24,700 nt of DNA from an uncultured Dorea sp. (GCA_910584575.1 CAJUBG010000058.1:1-24700), one strand, 5' to 3'; counted from the first letter of the stretch, positions 6,022 through 14,971 are shown. Translations and numbers: made by a program. The notes: a model not told the origin generated them from the sequence alone.

Positions 6022-7230
6022 ATGGAAATTATTGAGAAGGCAATGTGCAGCGGCTGCCGCACTTGTATGTATGTTTGTCCGGTTAAGGCTATTTCGGTAG
6101 AAACGGATGAGTATGGTTTTGAGCATGTAGTAATAGATGATAAATTATGTGTTCAGTGTGAAAAATGTAAATCTGTATGTCCTATGCAAAATGGAAATGC
6201 TGTAAAGAATTTACGGGGAGAAAAGACAGAGTGCGGTTCGGCTTACGCAAAAGATATGGAGGAGAGATGGAACGGCTCAAGCGGCGGTTTATTCGGAATA
6301 TTTGCAAAAGAAGTCATAAAAAATGCAGGAGAAGGGGTAGTTTATGGCGCGGCATTTGATGAGAAGTTGAAGCTTAAAGCCAGAATGGCAGAAACAGAAG
6401 AAGAACTATATCCATTATTCAAGTCAAAATATCTCCTATGTGATATTGACGATAAGTTCAGAGAGATAAAAGAGAAACTAGAGCAGGGTAAGCAGGTGCT
6501 ATATTGTTCGTCTCCCTGTCAAATTGCCGGATTGAAATTATACTTAGGTAAAAACGCAGAGGAGGAATATCCCAATCTCTTTTTAATAGATTTTGTCTGT
6601 CATGGAGTTGGAAGCCAGTCATTATTTGACCAATCACTCCAATATACGGAAAAGAAGAAAGGGATTAAAATCCGCAAGGTAATCTTTCGGTATAAGGTCA
6701 AGCGGGCTGCATCAAATTATTATTACAATTATCTGTATAGTAGAAAAGGGAAATCTCTCGAAAAGAGGGATATTTTTTTGTCTTTTCCTTATTATTATGC
6801 ATACTGCGAACGTTTTGTATGCAGAGAATGCTGCTATTTTTGTCCTTTTGCCAGCGAGGATAGAGTAGGGGATATTACGATTGGGGATTTCCATACAATA
6901 CAGAACCATAACCCCAGGATTGACCGTTTTGCAGGCGTATCAATGTATGTCTTGAATACTGAAAAGGGCGAGCGTTTGTTTAAACAGGTGGAAGATAAAC
7001 TTCATTATGACCGTTATGATTGGAATGTAATAAAGAAGGAGAATCGCTTTAACGGTGTTGAGAAAATTCCGGATAAGAGGAATCGTTTTTTAGAAGAAAT
7101 AAGAATCCATTCATTTGATAAAGCAGTCCGAAAATATTTGAATCCGTTTCGGGATTGGAGATGGATTTATTATAAACTTCCAGGATGGATTCGTAAAACA
7201 GGTATGAAAATTTTAGGAGGCAGATCATGA
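6022..7230 (+). CDS. Ferredoxin-domain FrhB/FdhB-like oxidoreductase of polysaccharide loci
   Basis: A 402-residue protein. Two N-terminal 4Fe-4S clusters are visible: Cys9, Cys12, Cys15, Cys19 and Cys43, Cys46, Cys49, Cys53. They are followed by the N- and C-terminal domains of the coenzyme F420 hydrogenase/dehydrogenase beta-subunit family: SSGGLFG (about 86-92), YCSSPCQIAGL, FVCHGVGSQ and VGDITIGDFHT. Proteins of this type recur in Firmicutes and Bacteroides polysaccharide clusters, often near pyruvyl transferases. The Clostridia concerned are not known to make F420, so the cofactor is probably a flavin and the reaction is unknown. Its stop overlaps the licD start as ATGA. Family assignment is firm; a role in modifying a sugar is inferred from context. 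Confidence 0.8.
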   Translation: MEIIEKAMCSGCRTCMYVCPVKAISVETDEYGFEHVVIDDKLCVQCEKCKSVCPMQNGNAVKNLRGEKTECGSAYAKDMEERWNGSSGGLFGIFAKEVIKNAGEGVVYGAAFDEKLKLKARMAETEEELYPLFKSKYLLCDIDDKFREIKEKLEQGKQVLYCSSPCQIAGLKLYLGKNAEEEYPNLFLIDFVCHGVGSQSLFDQSLQYTEKKKGIKIRKVIFRYKVKRAASNYYYNYLYSRKGKSLEKRDIFLSFPYYYAYCERFVCRECCYFCPFASEDRVGDITIGDFHTIQNHNPRIDRFAGVSMYVLNTEKGERLFKQVEDKLHYDRYDWNVIKKENRFNGVEKIPDKRNRFLEEIRIHSFDKAVRKYLNPFRDWRWIYYKLPGWIRKTGMKILGGRS

Positions 7231-8123
7231 ATTTACAATTTATGCGTTCAAATTTGGAAAATGAATATGGTCTGGTTGAGCTTCAGGATAAGATTCTGGA
7301 AATAGCAGTATATATAGATAAATTCTGCGATGAGCATGGGATTGACTATTGCCTGATGGGAGGCTCTGCCCTTGGGGCAAAAAGGCACGGCGGATTTATC
7401 CCCTGGGATGATGACCTGGATATATTTATGACGCCAGACAATTATGAAAAATTCAGGCGTGAATTTAAAAGGTCAGGGGATCATGAAAAATTTTATTTGC
7501 AGGAGTGGGGACTCCGCAAAAACGGAGAAGTGACGATTCCAAAGTTACGAATGAACAGGACGGCGTATATAGAAGAATTGACAAAAGACTGGGATATCCA
7601 TCAGGGAATTTATGTTGACATCTTTATCCTGCATACTTGTCCGGATAATAAATTTTTGCAGCTCTGGCAATGCTTTTGGGCAAAATGTGTCGTAATGAAG
7701 GGGTTAGCAATGCGCGAATACAGCCGACAGACAGGAATTAGAAGATTTTTAATCAACGTATCAAAGCTCATGCCAGAGGGTTTAATGGTATCCTATGGAT
7801 TAAAGCAGGTATATAGATTTAGAAATCATCCTTCAAAGAACTATTGCAATTTTTTAGGCAAGGTTTTATATAAGAAAGGTTTGTATCCGCGGGAACTATT
7901 TTGTGAAACAGTGAAAATACCATTTGAGACAGTAAAGCTTCGCGTTCCGAAGGGCTTGACAAAATTTTTAACGCGACGGTTTGGTGATTATATGAAAATA
8001 CCGTCCAAAGAAAGAATTAAGTGGGAACAGCACGCCTGGAAATGGGATTGCAAAAAATCATATGAGGAGTATATGCCTGTTGGAATGAAGCATGAGTTTA
8101 AGGATGAAAAAAAATTAGTATAA
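7227..8123 (+). CDS. licD: LicD-family phosphotransferase
   Basis: A 298-residue LicD/Fukutin-related nucleotidyltransferase-fold protein. The signature runs from residue 45 to 66: GGSALGAKRHGG, then IPWDDDLDI, with the metal-binding acidic residues. A second block (GIYVDIFIL, about 127-135) is also typical. LicD proteins move phosphocholine, phosphoribitol or phosphoglycerol-type groups from CDP-alcohols onto sugars. With a TagD-like gene in the same operon, phosphoglycerol is the simplest guess, but choline and ribitol cannot be ruled out from sequence. It is translationally coupled to the preceding iron-sulfur protein gene by a 4-nt overlap. Confidence 0.88.
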   Translation: MNLQFMRSNLENEYGLVELQDKILEIAVYIDKFCDEHGIDYCLMGGSALGAKRHGGFIPWDDDLDIFMTPDNYEKFRREFKRSGDHEKFYLQEWGLRKNGEVTIPKLRMNRTAYIEELTKDWDIHQGIYVDIFILHTCPDNKFLQLWQCFWAKCVVMKGLAMREYSRQTGIRRFLINVSKLMPEGLMVSYGLKQVYRFRNHPSKNYCNFLGKVLYKKGLYPRELFCETVKIPFETVKLRVPKGLTKFLTRRFGDYMKIPSKERIKWEQHAWKWDCKKSYEEYMPVGMKHEFKDEKKLV

Positions 8124-8135
8124 GGCGGTAGAAAA

Positions 8136-9305
8136 GTGATTTATGTTAATGTTGCTACATCCAATATAAGAGGATTTTTAAAGAATTTATTTGACTATCC
8201 GTTTCAGAAAATAAAGTTTGTATATGAAAATAATACTGTTTACGAGGTTCCCAAAGTTACACGTAAGCTTCTGTCAAAAGGAATCAAGTTAAAGGTATTC
8301 GATATCCTGGGCGTCTATCAGATTGTGGACGCCGAGAGTATGAAGGAGGATATTTCGTTTAGTTATAATCGGTTTCTTAAGACAAAAAAGCCGTACATAA
8401 TCTTACTTGAAAATCCGTCGGCCTTAGTTAATTACTGTTGGGACCGTCCAAAGTACAGGATTGCCAGGCGGAAGCTTAAGAATTGTTTTCAAGATACTGC
8501 CTTGTATGAGATTGTCTGTATGTCAAGAGCCTGTTACGACAGTTTGAATCATCTCTACAATTTTATGGACTTATCGGAGGTTGTAAATATCTCTCAGATT
8601 TATCCTTTGGTAATAGAAGATATATCCTTTTCCCAACAGGATATGAAAGCAAGGTGTTATTGTGGAACTGTAGAATGTCTGTTTGTCTCGTCAGATTATT
8701 TGCTAAAGGGCGGGAGGGATATTCTATTCGCATTTCGCGAATTGGAAAAAAAGAATATTCCGATTCATCTTACGTTAATCACACGATTACAATCTATTCC
8801 CAAAGAAGATTTTGAAGAAATACAGAGTATGAGAACCATCAGTTTTCAGGAATTTAACTTAAGTAAAAAAGAGTTAGATGAATATTATAAAAAAGCAGCG
8901 GTTCTCGTCTATCCAACCAGGCATGACAGTTATTCGCTAGTGGTATTAGAAGCGATAAAATATGGTGAGGCAGTTGTGGGTACAGACGTATATGCGATTC
9001 GTGAAATGGTTCATGATGGTGAGAACGGATATTTAAAAAGCCCCATGTTTTGTTCTTGGATGGAGAATGGATTGCCTGATAGAAGCGATGTTAAATACAG
9101 AAAGAAGTATTTTTATACAGGAATTCTGGATGAAGCCTTGATTGAGTGGATGATAGAAAAGCTGATAAGCCTGGCAGAGAATCGAGACGAGTTATACCGT
9201 ATGAATTGTAATTCATTTAGAATTGCCCGTAACGAAGATTTTTCACAAAAGGAAATTATAGATAAATGGGAGGCGTTAATATCGAAAGCGGCAAAGAAGC
9301 ATTGA
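8136..9305 (+). CDS. Glycosyltransferase family 4/1-like (GT-B fold)
   Basis: A 389-residue glycosyltransferase with GTG start after an AGGCGG ribosome binding site. The C-terminal nucleotide-binding half is recognisable: FVSSDYLLKGGRD (183-195) with the phosphate-contacting Lys191, AAVLVYPTRHDSYS, and VVLEAIKYGEAVVGTD (269-284). In the usual E-x7-E motif the first acidic residue is Asp264 rather than Glu and the second is Glu272. The N-terminal acceptor half is divergent. The sugar specificity cannot be told. Its TGA overlaps the next gene's ATG by one base. Confidence 0.85.
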   Translation: MIYVNVATSNIRGFLKNLFDYPFQKIKFVYENNTVYEVPKVTRKLLSKGIKLKVFDILGVYQIVDAESMKEDISFSYNRFLKTKKPYIILLENPSALVNYCWDRPKYRIARRKLKNCFQDTALYEIVCMSRACYDSLNHLYNFMDLSEVVNISQIYPLVIEDISFSQQDMKARCYCGTVECLFVSSDYLLKGGRDILFAFRELEKKNIPIHLTLITRLQSIPKEDFEEIQSMRTISFQEFNLSKKELDEYYKKAAVLVYPTRHDSYSLVVLEAIKYGEAVVGTDVYAIREMVHDGENGYLKSPMFCSWMENGLPDRSDVKYRKKYFYTGILDEALIEWMIEKLISLAENRDELYRMNCNSFRIARNEDFSQKEIIDKWEALISKAAKKH

Positions 9306-10225
9306 TGGTGGGAATCATCATACTAAATTATAATGGATGGGAATTGACAAAACAGTGTATTGAGAGCATTTTGCGACATTTTAAAGGCCCATACAGAATT
9401 TATCTTGTTGACAATGCATCATCTATTGTTATGCCTGAAGGATACAAAGATATACTTCATAATCATAATGTAAAACTTATAGAAGGCAAAATGAACAGGG
9501 GATATTCAGCAGGAAATAATTTGGGAATAAAAGCAGCTCTTAAGGATGGATGTTCTCACATTTTGATTTCAAATAATGATATTCTATTTACCCAGGATAT
9601 ACTGGAGGAGTTATTAAACTTTTTTGAACAAAATAAAAAGGCCGGGATTGCAGCACCAAAAGTCATGCTAAAGGATGGCGTACCGCAGCAGGTACAGCTA
9701 AGGTGTAAACTGACACTGGGAGGTAAATATTTAAATATATTGCGGAAAACCCCATTAAAATTTTTGTCTAAAAGGTTTGTAAATGACTTTTATTATACTG
9801 GTAATGATAAAGAACCAATAAAAGTATATATGGTTTCGGGCTGCTGTTTTATGGTCAGTAAAGAATGTATCCGAAAGATTGGTTATTTTGATGAAAATAC
9901 ATTCTTATATGAAGAAGAAAATATAATGGGATGTAAAATGGAAAGAGAAGATTTTGCTTCTTATATTCTGCCCAATATCACAGTATTACATTTACATGGA
10001 CAGTCTACGGAAAAAATGAAGGCATTTTCATTTGTCTGTATGATAGAGTCAGAAATATACTATTGCAGGCAATATTTAAGGTGTCATAAATGGTCTGTTT
10101 TGCCCCTTATTATGATAAGAGTTTGTGAATTTTTAGTAAAAGCTGTATCTGATGATGATTATAAGAAGAATATAAGCGATATGTTCTCAAAAGTATGGAA
10201 AGAAATGAAAAGAAACAGAGCTTAG
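9305..10225 (+). CDS. Glycosyltransferase family 2, rhamnosyltransferase (WbbL)-like
   Basis: A 306-residue GT-A fold enzyme that begins MVGIIILNYNGWELT, the normal N-terminus of the WbbL-like group. Further motifs are LVDNASS (34-40), NRGYSAGNNLGIKAA (64-78), SNNDILF (89-95) with the metal-binding NND, and the acidic FLYEEEN (200-206). An upstream in-frame ATG at 9266 would add 13 residues, but the TGATG overlap at 9303-9307 with the previous gene and the family N-terminus favour 9305. Rhamnose or a similar deoxysugar is possible from similarity only. Confidence 0.87.
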   Translation: MVGIIILNYNGWELTKQCIESILRHFKGPYRIYLVDNASSIVMPEGYKDILHNHNVKLIEGKMNRGYSAGNNLGIKAALKDGCSHILISNNDILFTQDILEELLNFFEQNKKAGIAAPKVMLKDGVPQQVQLRCKLTLGGKYLNILRKTPLKFLSKRFVNDFYYTGNDKEPIKVYMVSGCCFMVSKECIRKIGYFDENTFLYEEENIMGCKMEREDFASYILPNITVLHLHGQSTEKMKAFSFVCMIESEIYYCRQYLRCHKWSVLPLIMIRVCEFLVKAVSDDDYKKNISDMFSKVWKEMKRNRA

Positions 10226-10238
10226 AGAAGGAGAAAAG

Positions 10239-11501
10239 ATGGCTTATTTGGTGGCATTGGTATCCCTATCATTTTTTTTGTTTAATTTTTATTGTGACAA
10301 GACACTGGGCAGCGCGAGTGTTTTGATAAATTTATATTGGGGAGTCAATGTATTTCTCTCTGAGTTAAGATTGTTTGATCTTCCTGATACGTCTCCTCAG
10401 GTTTATTTTATTATTTTGACGGGAATCGTATTTTTTAATATAGGCTGCATTTCTGCCAGAAATTTAAAGATTAAGAAGATAACCAAGCCGAAGGTTTATA
10501 CGGTGAATACACGTTTGCTGAAATATGCGTTTATTCTAGTATTTATATATTTGTTAATATTCGATCTTGCGGTTATAAATTTAACACTGTCCGGAGTGGA
10601 TTTCTGGACGATTCGATATTTGTATCTCAATGATATATTTACAAATTCAATTTTTGGTTTTGATTTGGCATATAAACTGAGACTCTTTCTAATAGACCCT
10701 ATACTATTTGCATATGTTTCCGCCTTTTTTTCATCATTGGTAGTTACAGAGCATATTGATTGGAGATTTTTTCTTAGAGCGCTTTTATTGACTTTAATGG
10801 AATATTTTGCATTTGGCGGAAGGATGCTCTTATTATTTTGGGTTTCGGGCGCCTTGGTGTCTTATAGCTCGCTGAAAAAAATGTCTTTCATGTCAAATAA
10901 AAAGCTGATGAGATGGATGAAAAGATTATTGGTTGTTTTTGTGATATCTTTGCCAATGGTTATCATCATACGGGGCGGAAGGGGAGGACACATTTTTAAG
11001 AGTACATACACATATTTTGTGGGCTCCCTGCCATTTTTAACGCAGAGGCTTCCCTATATTGGAGATAAAACATATTTCGTATCCTCTTTTCAAGGAGTGC
11101 TGCGTCCCATTATGGGTGTTTTGCAGATTTTTAATATAGAATGGGAACTCTTTGAAAAGGCCAATCTATTTTTGCTGGAAAACCATAATACGGTAGTTGT
11201 TATGGGATATTATGGCGGGAAAGCAAATACCTTTAATTATTTTATTAATTGTTTTGGGTATTTTTTCAAAGATGGAGGATATATCGGCGTTGCTATTTTT
11301 TCTATTATATGGGGCGTAGCTGCGGCAAGTTTGTTTAAGGGAATGAAAAGAGATGGCAATCATTTATATCGTACGTATTTCTACATCATAGTTATTTATG
11401 CAGTTTTGATAAGTATGATGGATTTTGTAATGGTAGAATCTACGTTTGCCTGCTCTTTGTTTTATTATCCCTTTTTAGTAAAGAGAAAAAGAGAGGAATA
11501 G
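10239..11501 (+). CDS. wzy: Wzy-type O-antigen/capsule repeat-unit polymerase
   Basis: A 420-residue hydrophobic protein with roughly ten predicted membrane segments and a C-terminus rich in basic residues (VKRKREE). A large extracytoplasmic loop between about 250 and 350 carries RGGRGG (248-253) and many aromatic residues, as usual for oligosaccharide repeat-unit polymerases. Sequence conservation in this family is low, so the call rests on topology, size and the position between glycosyltransferases and a Wzx flippase. It would join lipid-linked repeat units outside the membrane. The start follows AGAAGGAGAAAAG. Confidence 0.75.
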   Translation: MAYLVALVSLSFFLFNFYCDKTLGSASVLINLYWGVNVFLSELRLFDLPDTSPQVYFIILTGIVFFNIGCISARNLKIKKITKPKVYTVNTRLLKYAFILVFIYLLIFDLAVINLTLSGVDFWTIRYLYLNDIFTNSIFGFDLAYKLRLFLIDPILFAYVSAFFSSLVVTEHIDWRFFLRALLLTLMEYFAFGGRMLLLFWVSGALVSYSSLKKMSFMSNKKLMRWMKRLLVVFVISLPMVIIIRGGRGGHIFKSTYTYFVGSLPFLTQRLPYIGDKTYFVSSFQGVLRPIMGVLQIFNIEWELFEKANLFLLENHNTVVVMGYYGGKANTFNYFINCFGYFFKDGGYIGVAIFSIIWGVAAASLFKGMKRDGNHLYRTYFYIIVIYAVLISMMDFVMVESTFACSLFYYPFLVKRKREE

Positions 11502-11504
11502 ATT

Positions 11505-12482
11505 ATGATTTATATTATTGCGAATGCATATACCACGTCGGGAGGGCCGGAATTATTGCATCAGCTTTGTTATCATCTGAATAAGAACGGTCATGAGGCA
11601 AGTATGGTATATTATAGAAAATTAAAATTTCCAACAGATGGGCCGACTGAAAATATCATTGAGAAGTATGGAAAATATGAATGTCCATATTCAACAAAAA
11701 TTCTTGACAATAAAGAAAATATGATTGTTTTTCCAGAAAATGTGTTGTTTTTTCTGCCCAGATTTAAGCGGATAAAAAAAGTGATATGGTGGTTAAGCGT
11801 AGATAATTATTATAAATCTTTAAGTTCTAAGTATTCTAAATTTTATGCGCCGTTGGGTATGAATAGAGAAAAATATAATCCGTTTACCAGTCAAGTATTA
11901 CACTGTGTTCAATCGGAATATGCCAGGCTGTTTTTACTTAAAAAGGGAGTTGATTTACATAGTATTTATACCTTGTCAGATTACTTAAATAAGGAATTTA
12001 TTCTTAGTGCACGAAATGAAAAAAGCTGTATAAAAAGAGATGTAGTATTATATAACCCCTTAAAAGGGATAGAATTCACAAAAAAGATTATAGATTTACT
12101 TCCGGAGATTGAGTGGATTCCTTTGGAGAATATGTCCAGAGCAGAGATGATAAGCCAAATGATGAAGGCAAAATTATATATAGATTTTGGGAACCATCCT
12201 GGAAAGGATCGGATTCCAAGAGAAGCCGCTATATGCGGCTGCTGTATTATAACCGGATTAGACGGCGCGGCAAAAAACGAGATTGATATTCCAATCAGCA
12301 AAAAGTACAAATTTGAAGCTGATGACAGGAAGCTTGGGAAGATTGCAGACGAAATAAAGTTTATTATCTCTAATTACGATAGAATAAGAGAGGATTTTGA
12401 TGATTACCGGACAATCATATTAAATGAGGAGGAACGGTTTGTTCAGGAGGTATTGGGGTTATTTAACAAACTGGCTGAATAA
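11505..12482 (+). CDS. Glycosyltransferase-like protein of a polysaccharide locus (GT-B-like)
   Basis: A 325-residue soluble protein. The N-terminus (MIYIIANAYTTSGGPELLHQL) matches the acceptor-side start of GT-B glycosyltransferases that search for a nucleotide sugar and lipid acceptor. Near the C-terminus AKLYIDFGNHPGKDRIPREAA with CGCCIIT resembles the donor-binding region, although the usual E-x7-E motif is not evident. It starts 3 nt after the polymerase stop. Glycosyl transfer is a reasonable inference, while the exact family and sugar are not clear. Confidence 0.65.
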   Translation: MIYIIANAYTTSGGPELLHQLCYHLNKNGHEASMVYYRKLKFPTDGPTENIIEKYGKYECPYSTKILDNKENMIVFPENVLFFLPRFKRIKKVIWWLSVDNYYKSLSSKYSKFYAPLGMNREKYNPFTSQVLHCVQSEYARLFLLKKGVDLHSIYTLSDYLNKEFILSARNEKSCIKRDVVLYNPLKGIEFTKKIIDLLPEIEWIPLENMSRAEMISQMMKAKLYIDFGNHPGKDRIPREAAICGCCIITGLDGAAKNEIDIPISKKYKFEADDRKLGKIADEIKFIISNYDRIREDFDDYRTIILNEEERFVQEVLGLFNKLAE

Positions 12483-12488
12483 GTTTGT

Positions 12489-13925
12489 ATGGAAACAGAA
12501 ACAAAAAAATCATTTATAAATAATACGTTATTTAATGTTATATATAAGATATCCAATGTTATATTTCCGCTGATTATTTCGATTTATACGTCAAGAGTTC
12601 TTTTGCCGGAGGGAATAGGAAAAGTGGCTTCTGCACAGAATATTGTTTCGTATTTCACATTGGTGGCGGCATTGGGGATTCCCAATTATGGAATTAGGGA
12701 GATAGCGAAAGTCACAAGCTCAGAAAAGAAGAGAAATCAAGTTTTTTCTGAGCTGTTTGTGCTGAATTTCATTTCTACATCTATCTGTGTTATGTTATAT
12801 TATATCATGATACTATATATAGAGTTTTTTCACGCGAATCGGTTTTTATATATTGTTTCAGGGATTTCAATTATATTGAATTATATCAGTGTTGACTGGT
12901 TTTACTATGGCTGCGAACAGTTTTCTTATATAGCGATCCGGAACATTGTGGTTAAAATTTTTCTGGCGTTATGTGTAATCATATTTGTTAAGGAGCAGGA
13001 GGATTATATAAAATATGCGTTTATCAGCGGTATTGTCAGCGCCGGAAATAATGTTTTTAATTGGATACATTTAAAAAGATATCATGTATCTTTACAATTT
13101 TTTGATATTTCGATTGCCAGACATTTCAGGCCGATTTTTACTATGCTTGCAACCGTAATTTCCATTGAAATATATACGCTTGTGGATACGACTATGCTGT
13201 CAGTGTTATGCTCTGAGGAGGTGGTGGGCTACTATGCCAGTTCCAGTAAAATCATACGGGTTATCGTCATTTTATTAACCGCTTTAGGAGGGGCGCTGCT
13301 GCCGCGGCTGACAGAATATTATCATAAAGGGAGAAAAGAAGAATGTGAAAACCTGATAAATCAAGTGTTCAATTATTTATTTTTTCTTGCTGTGCCATGT
13401 GGAATCGGAATGTTCTTTGTATCAGAATATATGGTACTGATTTTCTATGGTGAAGCGTTTCGCGAGGCAGCGGCAACAGTAAAAATATTTTCCTTTCTTT
13501 TATATGTACTGACTTTCAGTAATCTTTTTGGCACGCAGGTCCTTCTTACTGTCAATGAGGAGAAAAAACTTTTGATTGCTACGGTGATAGGCGCGGTTCT
13601 AAATGTTACGTTGAATGCCTGTTTGATTCCTATGTATATGCAGAACGGCGCAGCAACAGCATCAGTCATTAGTGAAACTGTCGTCACTATCATTACATTT
13701 ATTTATGCAAGAAAATATTTTAATATCCGACTGCTGAATAGAAATATGATTGCTACATTCTTATCATCATTGTTTATGATAATTGTGTTATCTATCATTA
13801 ATCACTGTGTGAATGGAAATATAAAAAAAATGATTTTAATGATAGTATTTGGAACGCTTTCATACTTTCTGTGCAGTATTGCGTCAAATAATCCAATGAC
13901 AAAAATAATCAAGAGAGGAAGTTAA
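12489..13925 (+). CDS. wzx: Wzx-type oligosaccharide flippase
   Basis: A 478-residue integral membrane protein with about 12-14 hydrophobic segments. The N-terminus is typical of the polysaccharide transporter family (NNTLFNVIYKISNVIFPLII, then YTSRVLLPEGIGKVASAQ), followed by ALGIPNYGIREIAK. It would move undecaprenyl-linked repeat units across the membrane before polymerisation. It begins 6 nt after the preceding stop, and the acyltransferase begins immediately after its TAA, so the end of the operon is tightly packed. Confidence 0.9.
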   Translation: METETKKSFINNTLFNVIYKISNVIFPLIISIYTSRVLLPEGIGKVASAQNIVSYFTLVAALGIPNYGIREIAKVTSSEKKRNQVFSELFVLNFISTSICVMLYYIMILYIEFFHANRFLYIVSGISIILNYISVDWFYYGCEQFSYIAIRNIVVKIFLALCVIIFVKEQEDYIKYAFISGIVSAGNNVFNWIHLKRYHVSLQFFDISIARHFRPIFTMLATVISIEIYTLVDTTMLSVLCSEEVVGYYASSSKIIRVIVILLTALGGALLPRLTEYYHKGRKEECENLINQVFNYLFFLAVPCGIGMFFVSEYMVLIFYGEAFREAAATVKIFSFLLYVLTFSNLFGTQVLLTVNEEKKLLIATVIGAVLNVTLNACLIPMYMQNGAATASVISETVVTIITFIYARKYFNIRLLNRNMIATFLSSLFMIIVLSIINHCVNGNIKKMILMIVFGTLSYFLCSIASNNPMTKIIKRGS

Positions 13926-14321
13926 ATGTATTCACTGGTTATATTTTTAGTAGTGTTTTTGATTTTTGTTTATAGCTGTATTTCTGATGGAAAAGAAGTA
14001 AGAGAGAAGGCAGTGTTTTCAAAAGAATATTCAATGTCTCTGAAAGGTATGCTGAGTATCATAATTGTAATCCATCATTATTCATTATCGTCTCTTTTTG
14101 ACGAGAGTGTCCTGCAAACTTTTTATAGGATGATAGGATATCCTTGTGTAGCTGTATTCTTCTTCATATCTGGTTATGGGATTGCGTATTCTTTTAAAAA
14201 TAAGGAGAACTATGGACAGAGGTTTGTGAAAGGTAAAATATGGAATATAGTCCTTCCATATATGGTTAGTACATGTGTGTATTTTACTGCCCGTGTTGCA
14301 TGGGGGGGGGGGCAAAAATGA
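13926..14321 (+). CDS. Acyltransferase 3 (OafA-like), N-terminal part; frame lost at an 11-G tract
   Basis: This frame encodes the first half of a membrane acyltransferase: a membrane anchor (1-19), the family signature KGMLSIIIVIHHYS (40-53) with His50/His51 at the expected catalytic position, and FFFISGYGI (78-86). Translation runs into a run of 11 G at 14302-14312 and stops at TGA 14319-14321, giving 131 residues instead of about 346. The remainder continues in the +1 frame (14275-14967). With 10 G, or 13, the two halves would join. As given, the gene is off. It would otherwise O-acylate the polysaccharide, probably outside the membrane. Confidence 0.82.
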   Translation: MYSLVIFLVVFLIFVYSCISDGKEVREKAVFSKEYSMSLKGMLSIIIVIHHYSLSSLFDESVLQTFYRMIGYPCVAVFFFISGYGIAYSFKNKENYGQRFVKGKIWNIVLPYMVSTCVYFTARVAWGGGQK

Positions 14322-14967
14322 GATTCGTATCATAGTTGATGATATGAAAAGGGGACTTCCTGTTTCAGCAAATTCCTGGTATATTGTAGTGATTTTAATT
14401 TTATATTTGTTTTACTTTTTCTCCTATAAACTTAGAGAGCCATTTTATCATATTTGTGTCGGATTATTTTGCATCATATATTTTTTCATTATGAAAGACT
14501 TTTTGAAATGGCCGACGAATTGGTTCGGGACTTTTTTCTGTTTTTTTATAGGAGTTGATTTTCTGAAATTATCAAATAAATTTGAATGTTCTAAAAGAAG
14601 GAGGTGTATGCTCTTTTTAGGGTTCTTAAGTTCTTTTTCTTTTACGCTAATCTATCAGAATACAGAAGCCTGGCTGTATTTTGAGATTTTAGGCTCTGTA
14701 TGTATTGTTCTGTTTTCATATTTTATCAGTACGATAATTGCTTTTAAAGATAACTCACTTCTGGAGAAAATAGGGAAGTATTCCTTATACATTTACCTGT
14801 ATCATGGATTGGCGATACAAGTGATAAATAAATTATTTCCAAGTAAATGGATTTATTTGAATTGTTTTTTGGTTGTCTTTTTTTCGGTTATAGGAGGGAA
14901 ATGTATCTATACTTTACATAATAAAATTCAAAAGATTATGAGTATTCATGGCGTAAACAGTAAATAA
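14275..14967 (+). CDS. Acyltransferase 3, C-terminal part in a shifted frame
   Basis: The second half of the acyltransferase. From the G tract onward it reads KNEIRIIVDDMKRGLP and then seven or so membrane segments, including SLYIYLYHG near the C-terminus, a region typical of the family. The apparent start at 14275 lies inside the upstream coding sequence and lacks a ribosome binding site, so independent translation is unlikely. It would be made only as a fusion to 13926-14301 when the tract has 10 or 13 G. It is the last gene of the operon; no clear U-tailed terminator follows, only a weak AT-rich inverted repeat (14960-14968 with 14982-14990). Confidence 0.8.
   Translation: MCILLPVLHGGGGKNEIRIIVDDMKRGLPVSANSWYIVVILILYLFYFFSYKLREPFYHICVGLFCIIYFFIMKDFLKWPTNWFGTFFCFFIGVDFLKLSNKFECSKRRRCMLFLGFLSSFSFTLIYQNTEAWLYFEILGSVCIVLFSYFISTIIAFKDNSLLEKIGKYSLYIYLYHGLAIQVINKLFPSKWIYLNCFLVVFFSVIGGKCIYTLHNKIQKIMSIHGVNSK
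14302..14312 (+). repeat. Homopolymeric tract of 11 G in the acyltransferase gene (contingency locus)
   Basis: An uninterrupted run of 11 G in an AT-rich gene, exactly where the reading frame breaks. Removing one G restores a reading frame from 13926 to 14967. Slipped-strand mispairing at such tracts causes phase variation in many surface-modifying genes. A base-calling error in the homopolymer would look the same. Confidence 0.85.
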
Positions 14968-14971
14968 AGTC

